Assembly: GCA_041663305.1 (NCBI GenBank)
Contig: JBAYMT010000006.1
Coordinates: forward strand, 1-48,075
From: Minisyncoccus sp041663305
GTDB lineage: Bacteria; Patescibacteriota; Minisyncoccia; Minisyncoccales; Minisyncoccaceae
Reading direction: 5' to 3'
DNA length: 48,075 nucleotides
The notes beneath the pieces were generated by a model. It worked only from the letters and a program-made list of their open reading frames with translations. It was not told where the DNA came from and ran no database searches. Position numbers and translations under genes: made by a program. Position 1 is the first letter of the stretch, and every line of letters begins with the position of its first letter. Below, one piece after another: positions 1-7,424 of this stretch.

Positions 1-330
1 TGCTCCATGAACCATTACTTTTTGTCCGATTGCGAGATCGCTTAAGGCGATAGTGGTATCTCTGTCTTTAGTGAATTTGGTATCACTTGAAACAGTAATC
101 GTTTTTGTTACATCTGTTTCACTTCCTCTTTCACGAGTTGTGACAGTAAGAGTATTACCACTAATTGCGCTGATAGTTCCTATGACTCCTTGATTTTCCC
201 TTTGATGAAGTCCAAACCTATTACCATTGGGATTATTGTTTGTCGTGTTTTGAGCAGCAAGTGTCGTAGTCGCGGCAAGTATTAGTGATGATGCGGCTAT
301 GCCAACAGCAAGCATTAATTTTTTTTGCAT
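1..330 (-). CDS. Secreted DUF5666-like protein (3' end cut by window edge)
   Basis: The reading frame runs from an ATG at 330 down to base 1 without a stop, so the C-terminus lies outside the window (110 codons visible). Residues 1-26 form a clear signal peptide: lysines, then a hydrophobic stretch ending in TLAA. After a low-complexity Asn-rich linker comes a segment reading GVIGTISAISGNTLTV, then SSDTKFTKD and LSDLAIGQKVMVHG. This is the beta-strand pattern of DUF5666 domains, which have an OB-like fold and no settled function. Two further proteins of this kind lie at 1511 and 5810. The gene is divergent from the ECF sigma gene, and the shared 145-bp spacer carries a candidate ECF promoter pointing into it. 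A more conventional -10 (TATAAT, about 30 bp upstream of the ATG) is also visible, so it may have two promoters. Confidence 0.75.
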   Translation of the reverse strand, partial: MQKKLMLAVGIAASSLILAATTTLAAQNTTNNNPNGNRFGLHQRENQGVIGTISAISGNTLTVTTRERGSETDVTKTITVSSDTKFTKDRDTTIALSDLAIGQKVMVHGA

Positions 331-384
331 GTTTTGTTTTTTTGCTTATATTTATTATATAGATGGCCTATCTACATTGTGTAC

Positions 385-410
385 TACGTTGGTTGTATAA
401 TGAATGGTGC
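385..410 (-). promoter_or_regulatory. Candidate ECF-sigma promoter for the divergent DUF5666 gene
   Basis: On the minus strand the spacer reads GCACCA (plus 405-410), 16 bases, then CGTAGTACA (plus 380-388). The same two boxes with 15-17 base spacing occur in front of the ECF sigma gene and in front of the gene after it. A -10 box beginning CGT is typical of ECF-dependent promoters. The -35 box overlaps one arm of the inverted repeat TGGTGCAAT/ATTGCACCA (405-413 and 433-441), whose arms are the two divergent -35 boxes. Confidence 0.5.
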
Positions 411-434
411 AATGTTAGTGTTGTATTAACAAAT

Positions 435-466
435 TGCACCAAAGCGGCATTAAAGAACGTATTAAT
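435..466 (+). promoter_or_regulatory. Candidate autoregulated ECF promoter of the sigma gene
   Basis: TGCACCA (435-441) is followed after 17 bases by CGTATTAA (459-466). The ATG follows 9 bases after the -10 box, so the transcript would be nearly leaderless. Recurrence of both boxes at three sites around this sigma gene supports recognition by the encoded factor; assignment to this sigma is inference. Confidence 0.55.
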
Positions 467-475
467 CTTTAATAT

Positions 476-1045
476 ATGGATAATTCTTCCGATGAAAAAT
501 TAGTTGAATTTTTTCTCAGTGGAGAGAAAGAGTCTTTTGAAGTTTTAGTTTTTAGATATTTCAAGATAATCTATAATTTTTGCTATAGATATGTTGGCGA
601 TCAAAATATTGCTGAAGACATAACGCAAGAAACTTTTGTAAAAGTATGGAAGAATATCAGTAGGTTTGACAAAAGTAAAAAATTTAAAACTTGGATATTT
701 CAAATAGCTAAAAATACTTGCATCGACTATTTAAGAAAGAAGAAATCCATTCCATTTTCTAATTTTGAAAATGAAGATGGTGAAAATGTTTTTGTTGATA
801 ATTTTGCTGATAATGCACCTTTACCAGACGAGATTTTTAGGAGGAAGGATTTGTCCGATTTTTTAGAGCGAGTAATTGGTGAACTTCCGGTAAATCACAA
901 AATGGTAATATTGATGCGCTATAAAGACGAACTTACATTCAAAGAGATATCAGAAATATTGAACGAGTCTATTGATACCATAAAAAGCAGGTATAGACGA
1001 GGAATAATATCGCTTAGGGAAAAATTAGGAAATTATGACTATTAA
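476..1045 (+). CDS. ECF-type RNA polymerase sigma factor
   Basis: A 189-residue sigma-70 family protein of extracytoplasmic-function size. Region 2 is at about residues 20-90, with AEDITQETFVKVWKN (46-60, core binding and -10 recognition) and FKTWIFQIAKN (70-80). After a linker, region 4 at 125-185 has ELPVNHKMVILMRYKDELTFKEISEILNES as a helix-turn-helix for the -35. It directs RNA polymerase to a small regulon. It heads a run of co-oriented genes: candidate anti-sigma, DUF5666 protein, MacA, MacB ATPase, MacB permease, DUF5666 protein. Candidate promoters of one type precede this gene, the next gene and the divergent gene, which suggests autoregulation. No Shine-Dalgarno sequence precedes the ATG. 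Confidence 0.93.
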   Translation: MDNSSDEKLVEFFLSGEKESFEVLVFRYFKIIYNFCYRYVGDQNIAEDITQETFVKVWKNISRFDKSKKFKTWIFQIAKNTCIDYLRKKKSIPFSNFENEDGENVFVDNFADNAPLPDEIFRRKDLSDFLERVIGELPVNHKMVILMRYKDELTFKEISEILNESIDTIKSRYRRGIISLREKLGNYDY

Positions 1046-1046
1046 T

Positions 1047-1076
1047 GCACCAAAAATAATTATTAGACGTATTAAG
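1047..1076 (+). promoter_or_regulatory. Candidate second ECF promoter inside the operon
   Basis: TGCACCA (1047-1053), 15 bases, then CGTATTAA (1069-1076), placed just after the sigma stop codon and 11 bases before the ATG at 1088. It is the third copy of the two-box pattern and would allow the transporter genes to be raised separately from the sigma gene. Confidence 0.45.
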
Positions 1077-1087
1077 AGTTAAAAGGT

Positions 1088-1504
1088 ATGGAAAACGAAT
1101 ACAAAAAATTATTTAATAATTTGAACGAAGCTATTCCTTCCAATGATCTATTTGAAAAAATAGTAATTCGAATAGGAAAGGAGGAAAAGCTACAAATAGT
1201 AAAGAAAAGGATTATATTATTTTCGTTGTTTTTGGTTGCATCTTCCTTGGGGTTAATATATTCTTTCTTGGCGGTGCAAGATGCTTTGGTGAGTTCTGGG
1301 TTTGCCCAATTCTTTTCTTTGATTTTTTCTGATTTCGGCATCGTAGCGGCATATTGGCAGAATTTTGCCTTTACCCTTTTGGAATCTTTGCCAGTATTTG
1401 CTTTGGTAGTTTCCTTGTCTATGCTTTCTTTAGTATTGGGAATATTTAATTTTTTGTTGAAAGATATAAGATTTGTAAATTCAAATAAGTTAATTTATAA
1501 GTAA
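1088..1504 (+). CDS. Membrane protein, candidate anti-sigma factor
   Basis: A 138-residue protein with a charged cytoplasmic N-terminus (1-38; includes NDLFEKIVIRIGKEEK) followed by three hydrophobic stretches at about 40-62, 70-90 and 96-122. I recognise no family by sequence. Position directly after an ECF sigma gene, small size and the layout of a soluble N-terminus plus membrane part match transmembrane anti-sigma factors, which hold the sigma at the membrane until a signal arrives. The zinc-binding HxxxCxxC motif of ZAS-type anti-sigmas is absent. The role is inferred from context only. A parallel arrangement, sigma plus single-TM protein, occurs at 16980-17965. Confidence 0.7.
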   Translation: MENEYKKLFNNLNEAIPSNDLFEKIVIRIGKEEKLQIVKKRIILFSLFLVASSLGLIYSFLAVQDALVSSGFAQFFSLIFSDFGIVAAYWQNFAFTLLESLPVFALVVSLSMLSLVLGIFNFLLKDIRFVNSNKLIYK

Positions 1505-1510
1505 AAAAAT

Positions 1511-1987
1511 ATGGATTTAAAAAAAATTGGAACATCGAAAATGCTAGTGGTATTTTTGATAATAGGAGAAATAATACTATTATTAGTAACTTTTGAAATA
1601 GGAGCTATTGTCGGATTCAAGGGCGCTGATTTTTCGTGCAATATGGATAAAAATTATGGAAGGAATTTTGGGGGAATGGATTTTAATTTTCCCGACAAGG
1701 GAAGATTTGAAGGGGCTCATGGTATCTTGGGTCAAATAATGAAGATCGATGGAGAAACAATAATAATGAAGGATGTAGATTCTACTGAGAAAGTAATTTT
1801 AGTAAAAGGGGATGTTGCTATTAAAAAATTTAAAGATGATATAAAGCTTTCTGACTTAAAAGTGGATGACAAGATAGTAGTAATCGGAAATCCTAATGAA
1901 AAGGGTGAAATAGAGGCCAAGTTAATACGATGGATGCCTAACCAAATGGATGCTCAGAATCCACCTGTAGATAATAGTAACAAATAA
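1511..1987 (+). CDS. Membrane-anchored DUF5666-like protein
   Basis: A 158-residue protein with an N-terminal hydrophobic anchor (about residues 10-35), a Gly/Asp-rich linker and a C-terminal DUF5666-type beta domain (about 77-145) with HGILGQIMKIDGETIIMKD, KFKDDIKLSDLKVDDKI and VVIGNPNEKGEIEAKLI. The domain is predicted to face outward. It is packed between the candidate anti-sigma gene (6-base gap) and the MacA-like adaptor (3-base gap), so it is probably an accessory or sensor part of the exporter operon. Its exact function is unknown. The related protein at 5810 closes the same operon. Confidence 0.75.
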   Translation: MDLKKIGTSKMLVVFLIIGEIILLLVTFEIGAIVGFKGADFSCNMDKNYGRNFGGMDFNFPDKGRFEGAHGILGQIMKIDGETIIMKDVDSTEKVILVKGDVAIKKFKDDIKLSDLKVDDKIVVIGNPNEKGEIEAKLIRWMPNQMDAQNPPVDNSNK

Positions 1988-1990
1988 TCA

Positions 1991-3853
1991 ATGAAAATAA
2001 TGGAAATCAAAAGTTTCGCGCTTAAATTCTTAACAACAATAAAAAGCTTTGTATTGAGGCATAAACTTATTGTTGCGGGCGCACTAATAATTATTGGAAT
2101 AGGCGGGTATTATTTTTGGAATGCAGGACGAACAATCACCGAAACAAGGTATGTAGTTAGTTCGGTATCAAAAGAAACATTAATTAATTCCGTGACCGGA
2201 ACGGGACAGGTGGAGTCTGCTTCTGAGTCGGAAATAAAGGCCAAGGCATCCGGAGAAATTTTGAGTTTGAAGATTGCAAATGGGCAGGAGGTAAAGGTAG
2301 GCGAAGTTTTGGCGGTTATTGATTCGACTGAGGCTCAGAAATCTGTAAGAGACGCTGAAACCAATTTGGAAAATGCACAATTATCTTTGGAAAAATTAAA
2401 ACGAGGAGACAGGACTGAGGAGCTTGAGATATCACAAATGGATATAGACAATGATAAGCGCGCAATAACTGAAGCGGAGAAAAATCTTGAAAATGTAAAA
2501 AGCGAGGCAGAAAATGCATTAAATGATGATTATGATGGAGCCTTGAATGATTTATCTCAGGCAATGACTAAGGTAACCAGTACTTTAATGACGGTGACAG
2601 ATATCCAATATTCGCATTTTAATACTAACGATCAGGATGGTTCAAATATTGCTGCCACTAAAGCTACTGCTGTAAAATTGCTGTATGGTATTGATGATGG
2701 TGGAAGGGTTACCAGTGATTATTTTAGCAAGGCGAGCGGAGGCTTGAAAAAGATAATAGCAGATGTTCAAATTTCAAAAAATAAGACAGATATAGATAGT
2801 ATCCTTTCGCAAATGAAAGATGCCTTAAGAAAAACTAAGAATATATTGGATGTTATTCCAACTGGAAATGTTTTATCCAGCAGTGAAAGGAGCAGTGTTA
2901 TTTCAGAAAAAACAAGTATTGATAGCATGATTTCGACTATCAATTCCAGACAGCAAGTCATTTTCTCTCAAATAACGACAAATGCAAATAATATCGATGT
3001 TGCAGAGAATAAAGTTACTGATGCGAAAAATACTTTGGAGAAAGCCGAAAAGCAATTAGCCCTAAACAATAATCCTGACCCGCTTGATATCAAGAGCGCT
3101 GAGATGTCCGTAGAGCAAAAGGAAAATGCTCTATATGATGCTAGGGTCTCTCTGGCAGATTATACAGTGAGAGCTCCTTTTTCTGGAATAGTAAGTGCGG
3201 TGAATATTAAAAAAGGAGATGATGTTTCTTCGGGAACTTCGATTGCTACAGTTATTTCAAAAGGTCTTACTGCCGAAATAACCCTAAACGAAATAGATAT
3301 CGCAAAAGTGAACAGTGGGCAAAAAGCAACTCTTACCTTTGATGCTGTAAGCGATATGGTTGTTACTGGAACAGTATCGGAAGTTGATGTCGTGGGAACA
3401 GTAAGCCAGGGTGTGGTAAGTTATGGTGTAAAAGTAGTATTTGATACTGAAGCTGAAGGAGTAAAACCAGGAATGAGTGTGTCGGTTGCGATAATCACAA
3501 AATCAAGCGAGGATGCCTTAGTTGTTCCGAGCAGTGCGATCAAAACTATAAATGAAGTAAGTTATGTGGAAATTCCGGATGAAACGATAGCGAGCGAAGA
3601 AGTTGGATCTTCAAAAGGTGTTTTGCTGAAAAATAAATCAAAAAGACAAGAAATTACAACCGGATTAACCAACGATACCTCAACTGAAATCTTAACTGGA
3701 CTAAATGAAGGCGATCTAGTGATAACAAAAACCATAACTTCAACAAGCACTACGACAAAAACATCTGGTCAGAGCCTATTCCAGATGGGTGGCGGTGGAG
3801 GAGGTATGAATACGAGAAGCACAACGACTACGAATACAAATACGAAAAAGTAA
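1991..3853 (+). CDS. MacA-like membrane-fusion (HlyD family) adaptor
   Basis: A 620-residue periplasmic-adaptor type protein for a MacB-class ABC exporter. TM segment at about 24-46, first lipoyl half with GTGQVESASESEIKAKASGE (71-90), a very long coiled-coil hairpin (about 115-390, with DAETNLENAQLSLEKLKRGD), second lipoyl half AVRAPFSGIVSAVNIKKGD-like region near 395-415, then beta-barrel and membrane-proximal domains with LVVPSSAIK. It ends in a Gly stretch and a Thr/Ser/Asn-rich tail. At 620 residues it is longer than the usual 370-420, because of the hairpin. Two ATGs are possible (1991 and 2000). MacB ATPase and permease follow within 20 bases. In an organism without an obvious outer membrane the long hairpin may span a thick wall or surface layer; that is inference. 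Confidence 0.88.
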   Translation: MKIMEIKSFALKFLTTIKSFVLRHKLIVAGALIIIGIGGYYFWNAGRTITETRYVVSSVSKETLINSVTGTGQVESASESEIKAKASGEILSLKIANGQEVKVGEVLAVIDSTEAQKSVRDAETNLENAQLSLEKLKRGDRTEELEISQMDIDNDKRAITEAEKNLENVKSEAENALNDDYDGALNDLSQAMTKVTSTLMTVTDIQYSHFNTNDQDGSNIAATKATAVKLLYGIDDGGRVTSDYFSKASGGLKKIIADVQISKNKTDIDSILSQMKDALRKTKNILDVIPTGNVLSSSERSSVISEKTSIDSMISTINSRQQVIFSQITTNANNIDVAENKVTDAKNTLEKAEKQLALNNNPDPLDIKSAEMSVEQKENALYDARVSLADYTVRAPFSGIVSAVNIKKGDDVSSGTSIATVISKGLTAEITLNEIDIAKVNSGQKATLTFDAVSDMVVTGTVSEVDVVGTVSQGVVSYGVKVVFDTEAEGVKPGMSVSVAIITKSSEDALVVPSSAIKTINEVSYVEIPDETIASEEVGSSKGVLLKNKSKRQEITTGLTNDTSTEILTGLNEGDLVITKTITSTSTTTKTSGQSLFQMGGGGGGMNTRSTTTTNTNTKK

Positions 3854-3866
3854 TCCTACCAAAAAA

Positions 3867-4553
3867 ATGATTGAATGCAAAAATATTGTTAAAAGTTATA
3901 TTAATGGAGGGGAGGAAGTCCAGGTGCTCAAGAATTTGAATTTTTCAATAAGCGATGGTGAATTTGTTGCAATAACCGGTCCTTCTGGATCTGGAAAATC
4001 AACCTTAATGCACATTCTTGGAGCATTGGATACTCCTACTAGCGGAGAGTATAAGCTTGACGGGAAAAATATAACTGATTTTTCAGATAATGAACTTGCA
4101 AATATTAGGAATAAAAAAATAGGATTTGTTTTTCAGGCATTTAATCTTTTGGCAAGATCAACTGTTTTGCGAAACGTAATGCTGCCATTGATATATGCCG
4201 AAGTCCCCAGGAATGAAAGGGAAGGAATCGCAAGGATGGCTTTAAAAAGCGCTGGGTTGGATGAGGCTCAGTATAATAAAAAATCAAATCAACTTTCTGG
4301 AGGACAAATGCAAAGGGTGGCTATTGCAAGAGCTTTGGTTAATAATCCTTCTTTGATATTGGCCGATGAACCAACGGGAAACCTTGATACAAAAACTGGA
4401 GAAATCGTTTTAAAAACATTTGAAGGATTGAACAGAAAACAACACCACACGATAATCTTGATAACTCACGAACTGACTGTGGCTGAACATGCAGATAGAT
4501 TGATTTTGATAAGGGATGGAGTGATTACTGATGATTATAAGACTAAGAAATAA
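3867..4553 (+). CDS. MacB/LolD-type ABC transporter ATPase
   Basis: A 228-residue ABC ATPase of the MacB/LolD/FtsE class. Walker A GPSGSGKST at 38-46, Q-loop FVFQAFNLL at 88-95, signature LSGGQMQRVAIARAL at 143-157, Walker B LILADEPTGNLD at 163-174 and switch histidine ITHE near 201. It hydrolyses ATP to drive the mechanotransmission permease encoded next (5-base gap). The paralogue at 47307 belongs to a second, similar exporter. No Shine-Dalgarno is seen at the ATG. Confidence 0.95.
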   Translation: MIECKNIVKSYINGGEEVQVLKNLNFSISDGEFVAITGPSGSGKSTLMHILGALDTPTSGEYKLDGKNITDFSDNELANIRNKKIGFVFQAFNLLARSTVLRNVMLPLIYAEVPRNEREGIARMALKSAGLDEAQYNKKSNQLSGGQMQRVAIARALVNNPSLILADEPTGNLDTKTGEIVLKTFEGLNRKQHHTIILITHELTVAEHADRLILIRDGVITDDYKTKK

Positions 4554-4558
4554 AAGAC

Positions 4559-5782
4559 ATGAAATTAAGAGATCTTTTTGAAGAAATATGGTCTGCTCTT
4601 TTTTCTAACAAAGCTAGGTCTGGTTTGACTATTTTGGGAATAGTTATTGGAATAGGTTCGGTTATCGCAATGATTGCAATTGGACAAGGATCGCAAAGCA
4701 GTATCGAATCTAGCATACAATCGTTGGGATCAAATTTGATATTGATAACGCCAGGAGCGCAAAGGGGGGTTGGAGTTCAGGTGAGTCAAGGAAGAGGATC
4801 TTCTCAAACTTTAACGAGAGAAGATGCCGAAGAAATCTTGTCTCAAGTGCCAAATGTAACAGCGGTTTCCCCAGAAGTTTCGGGTAGATATCAGGTAACT
4901 GCAAAAGGAACAAACACCAACACAAGCATAAATGGAGTTGTTGCGGCGTATCCCTCAGTTAGGAATGTGGAGATTGAGTTTGGAAATTTTTTAAATGATC
5001 AAAACGTTAAAGCCCTATCAAAGGTGGCGGTAATAGGTCCTTCGGTGAGAGATGATCTTTTTGGAGAAGATGCTGATTCGTCAAAGGTTATTGGCCAGAC
5101 AATTCGGATAAAAGGCATAAACTTCACAATCGTAGGAATTACTAAAGAAAAAGGAGGGAGCGGTTTTAATAATCAGGATGATGTCATTTATGTTCCTATT
5201 ACCGTTGCGCAACAGTATATGACGGGTGGAAACTATGTTTCGACGATTGCTGTTCAAGCGGCAGATGAAAGTGCCATGGCTACTGTGCAAAGCGACATAA
5301 CTGCTCTGCTTATGGACAGACACAATGTTGCTACTGCTGACTTCAGTACGATGAATCAAGCGGATATAGTTGCTACAGCATCTTCCATTACGGGAACATT
5401 TACAATTCTTTTAGGTTCGGTTGCCGGGATATCGCTTGTGGTTGGCGGTATTGGCATTATGAATATGATGCTTACAACCGTGACAGAAAGGACGAGAGAG
5501 ATAGGCCTTAAGAAAGCGATAGGGGCAAAGCGAAAGGATATAAATTATCAGTTTTTGGGTGAGGCTATAATGCTAACGTTTATAGGAGGGATATTTGGAA
5601 TAATTTTGGGATGGCTGGCATCGTTTATTGCGAATCAGTTTTTTAGTGTTGCGACAGAAGTTTCGATGTTTTCGGTTGTATTATCCTTTGGAGTTTCGGG
5701 AGCGATTGGCATAATATTTGGGTATTATCCGGCTAATCGCGCAAGCAAGCTTAATCCGATAGAGGCGTTGCGTTATGAATAA
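4559..5782 (+). CDS. MacB-like ABC transporter permease (FtsX domain)
   Basis: A 407-residue permease with one N-terminal TM (about 18-42, with ARSGLTILGIVIGIGSVIAM), a periplasmic core domain (about 45-270) and three C-terminal TMs (about 278-302, 330-355, 365-385) carrying the FtsX signature GIGIMNMMLTTVTERTREIGLKKAIGAKRKDI. It ends in the typical NRASKLNPIEALRYE. With the upstream ATPase and MacA-like adaptor it forms a tripartite-type exporter. Substrates of this class include peptides, antibiotics and lipoproteins; the one here cannot be told from sequence. Confidence 0.93.
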   Translation: MKLRDLFEEIWSALFSNKARSGLTILGIVIGIGSVIAMIAIGQGSQSSIESSIQSLGSNLILITPGAQRGVGVQVSQGRGSSQTLTREDAEEILSQVPNVTAVSPEVSGRYQVTAKGTNTNTSINGVVAAYPSVRNVEIEFGNFLNDQNVKALSKVAVIGPSVRDDLFGEDADSSKVIGQTIRIKGINFTIVGITKEKGGSGFNNQDDVIYVPITVAQQYMTGGNYVSTIAVQAADESAMATVQSDITALLMDRHNVATADFSTMNQADIVATASSITGTFTILLGSVAGISLVVGGIGIMNMMLTTVTERTREIGLKKAIGAKRKDINYQFLGEAIMLTFIGGIFGIILGWLASFIANQFFSVATEVSMFSVVLSFGVSGAIGIIFGYYPANRASKLNPIEALRYE

Positions 5783-5809
5783 GATAAATAATCAGTAAAA
5801 AAACAAAAA

Positions 5810-6262
5810 ATGAAAAACATAAAAAAGGAGTATATAGTTTTTTCGGTAATACTAGTGGTGGCAATTATAGGTTCTTTCTTTGGGGGAATGAAATATCAAG
5901 AAAGCAAGATAAATTCTCGGTTCGGGCAGATGCAATTCCAGGGAATGCAGCAACAAGGACAGAAGCAAGGAATTTCTTCAACTGCAAATAAGAGAGGAGG
6001 ACTTATAGGTGGCGAGGTCTTGAGTATCAATGAAAAAAATATGGTATTGAAAGACAGGTCTGGCGGATCAAGAATAATATTTTTCTCCGGATCAACGCAA
6101 TACTTGAAATCTGTTAGCGGATCGGCTAGCGATGTTACAGTAGGCAGTTATATTACCGTAACGGGAGATCAGAATTCTGATGGAAGCGTTACCGCAAAGA
6201 ATATACAAATATCTTCGCAGCAATTACCAAGCAGCGGACAAGATACTCCAAAAACAAAATAA
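5810..6262 (+). CDS. Membrane-anchored DUF5666-like protein
   Basis: A 150-residue protein with an N-terminal anchor (about 8-28), a Gln/Gly-rich linker (QFQGMQQQGQKQG) and a C-terminal DUF5666-type domain (about 62-133) containing GLIGGEVLSINEKNMVLKD, SGSTQYLKSVSGSASDVTVGSYITVTGD and DGSVTAKNI. Same architecture as the protein at 1511, at the other end of the same MacAB operon. An intrinsic terminator follows directly, so it is the last gene of the operon. Confidence 0.75.
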   Translation: MKNIKKEYIVFSVILVVAIIGSFFGGMKYQESKINSRFGQMQFQGMQQQGQKQGISSTANKRGGLIGGEVLSINEKNMVLKDRSGGSRIIFFSGSTQYLKSVSGSASDVTVGSYITVTGDQNSDGSVTAKNIQISSQQLPSSGQDTPKTK

Positions 6263-6277
6263 AAGATGTTTTGAACG

Positions 6278-6306
6278 AAAAGGCGAAAAAGCCTTTTTGT
6301 TTTTTT
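6278..6306 (+). terminator. Intrinsic terminator of the sigma-MacAB operon
   Basis: AAAAGGC (6278-6284) pairs with GCCTTTT (6291-6297) around a GAAAAA loop and is followed by a T-rich run. Confidence 0.85.
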
Positions 6307-6340
6307 GTTATCTGATATACTTTTATATAAGAATAAAAAT

Positions 6341-7339
6341 ATGACGAAAAAATTTGATCTGCCTTTAATAAACGCCCACACTCATGCTGCCATGGTAGCT
6401 TTTAGGGGAAAGGGTGAAGATATGCCATTGGATAAGTGGCTAAAAGATTGCATATGGCCGATGGAAGCTGAAATGGTTACTCCAAGTTTTGTTTATGAAA
6501 ATACAAAACTAGCTATTGATGAAATGAAAAAAAATAGCATAGCTGCTTTTATGGATATGTATTTTTTTGAAGAGGAAGTTGCCAAGGCTGCTATTGATAG
6601 TAATTTTTTAGCTGTGATAGGAGAAGGCTTGATTGATATCAGAGGACAAGATGTTTTTGATAAGGATCTTAAGAAAACAGAACATCTATTGGATCATTAT
6701 AAAGAAAATAAAAATGTTATTGTTTCGGTTGCCCCTCATTCGCCATATACTGTAAATGAAGAAAATCTAGTGAAAGCAAAAGATGTTGCCAGAAAATATG
6801 ATGCCATATATCAGATACATATTTCTGAGACAAAAAACGAAGTTGATGAGTCAATGGAAAAACATGGATTGACTCCGGTGGAGTATCTGTATAAATTAGG
6901 AGTTCTTGATGCAAGAACGGTTTTGGTCCATTGCGTTTGGCTTACGAAGAAAGATATCCAAATAATAGCTGATGCAGGGTGCAGTATAGTGCATTGCCCA
7001 TTGAGCAATCTTAAGCTTGGTTCGGGAATAGCTCCGGTTGCCGATTTGCTTGATGCGGGGATAAATGTTGCTATTGGGACCGATGGAGCAGCTAGTTCTA
7101 ATAGGCTTGATGTTTGGGAAGCGGGAAAATTTGCTGCACTGCTTCAAAAAGGAGTAAACTGCAATCCTTTGCTTCTGCCAGCAAGGACTGTTTTAGAAAT
7201 GATGACGGTAAATGGGATGAAGGCCTTGGGCATAGAAACTATCGGAGGAAAAAGAATTTCCAGCATAAGATCCCAGATCGATGAAGGAGATTTCTGTTAT
7301 TTGTACGATCTGAATGCAGAAAACCTTAAATTTCATTGA
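6341..7339 (+). CDS. Amidohydrolase / ATZ-TRZ-type deaminase, barrel only
   Basis: A 332-residue metal-dependent hydrolase most like S-adenosylhomocysteine/5-methylthioadenosine deaminases and their relatives (MtaD/SsnA/TrzA group). Metal ligands are visible: HTH at 13-15 in LINAHTHAAM, a His in QIHISET, a His in LVHCVWL and the Asp of GTDGAASSN. The family is usually about 430 residues, with a small beta-sandwich built from both chain ends. Here the protein starts right at strand 1 of the barrel and ends soon after the last helix, so that composite domain is missing. A start at 6305 (TTG) would lie inside the upstream terminator, so I chose the ATG at 6341. It stands alone between two terminator/promoter regions. 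Likely nucleoside or purine deamination; substrate not assignable. Confidence 0.85.
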   Translation: MTKKFDLPLINAHTHAAMVAFRGKGEDMPLDKWLKDCIWPMEAEMVTPSFVYENTKLAIDEMKKNSIAAFMDMYFFEEEVAKAAIDSNFLAVIGEGLIDIRGQDVFDKDLKKTEHLLDHYKENKNVIVSVAPHSPYTVNEENLVKAKDVARKYDAIYQIHISETKNEVDESMEKHGLTPVEYLYKLGVLDARTVLVHCVWLTKKDIQIIADAGCSIVHCPLSNLKLGSGIAPVADLLDAGINVAIGTDGAASSNRLDVWEAGKFAALLQKGVNCNPLLLPARTVLEMMTVNGMKALGIETIGGKRISSIRSQIDEGDFCYLYDLNAENLKFH

Positions 7340-7347
7340 AAACTATT

Positions 7348-7376
7348 TTGCTTTAATTTTTATTATGTTTTATAAT
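7348..7376 (+). promoter_or_regulatory. Sigma70-type promoter for the surface-protein/kinase operon
   Basis: TTGCTT (7348-7353), 17-base spacer, TATAAT (7371-7376). The ATG at 7425 lies 48 bases downstream. Confidence 0.65.
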
Positions 7377-7424
7377 AATAGATAATATCAGGATTTGTTC
7401 ATAATAAAAAATCATTCAACTTGC

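Noticed and set aside
6305..6340. A longer start (TTG at 6305) for the amidohydrolase
   Set aside because: It lies in the T-tract of the preceding terminator and the added residues match nothing in the family; the ATG at 6341 leads straight into the first barrel strand.
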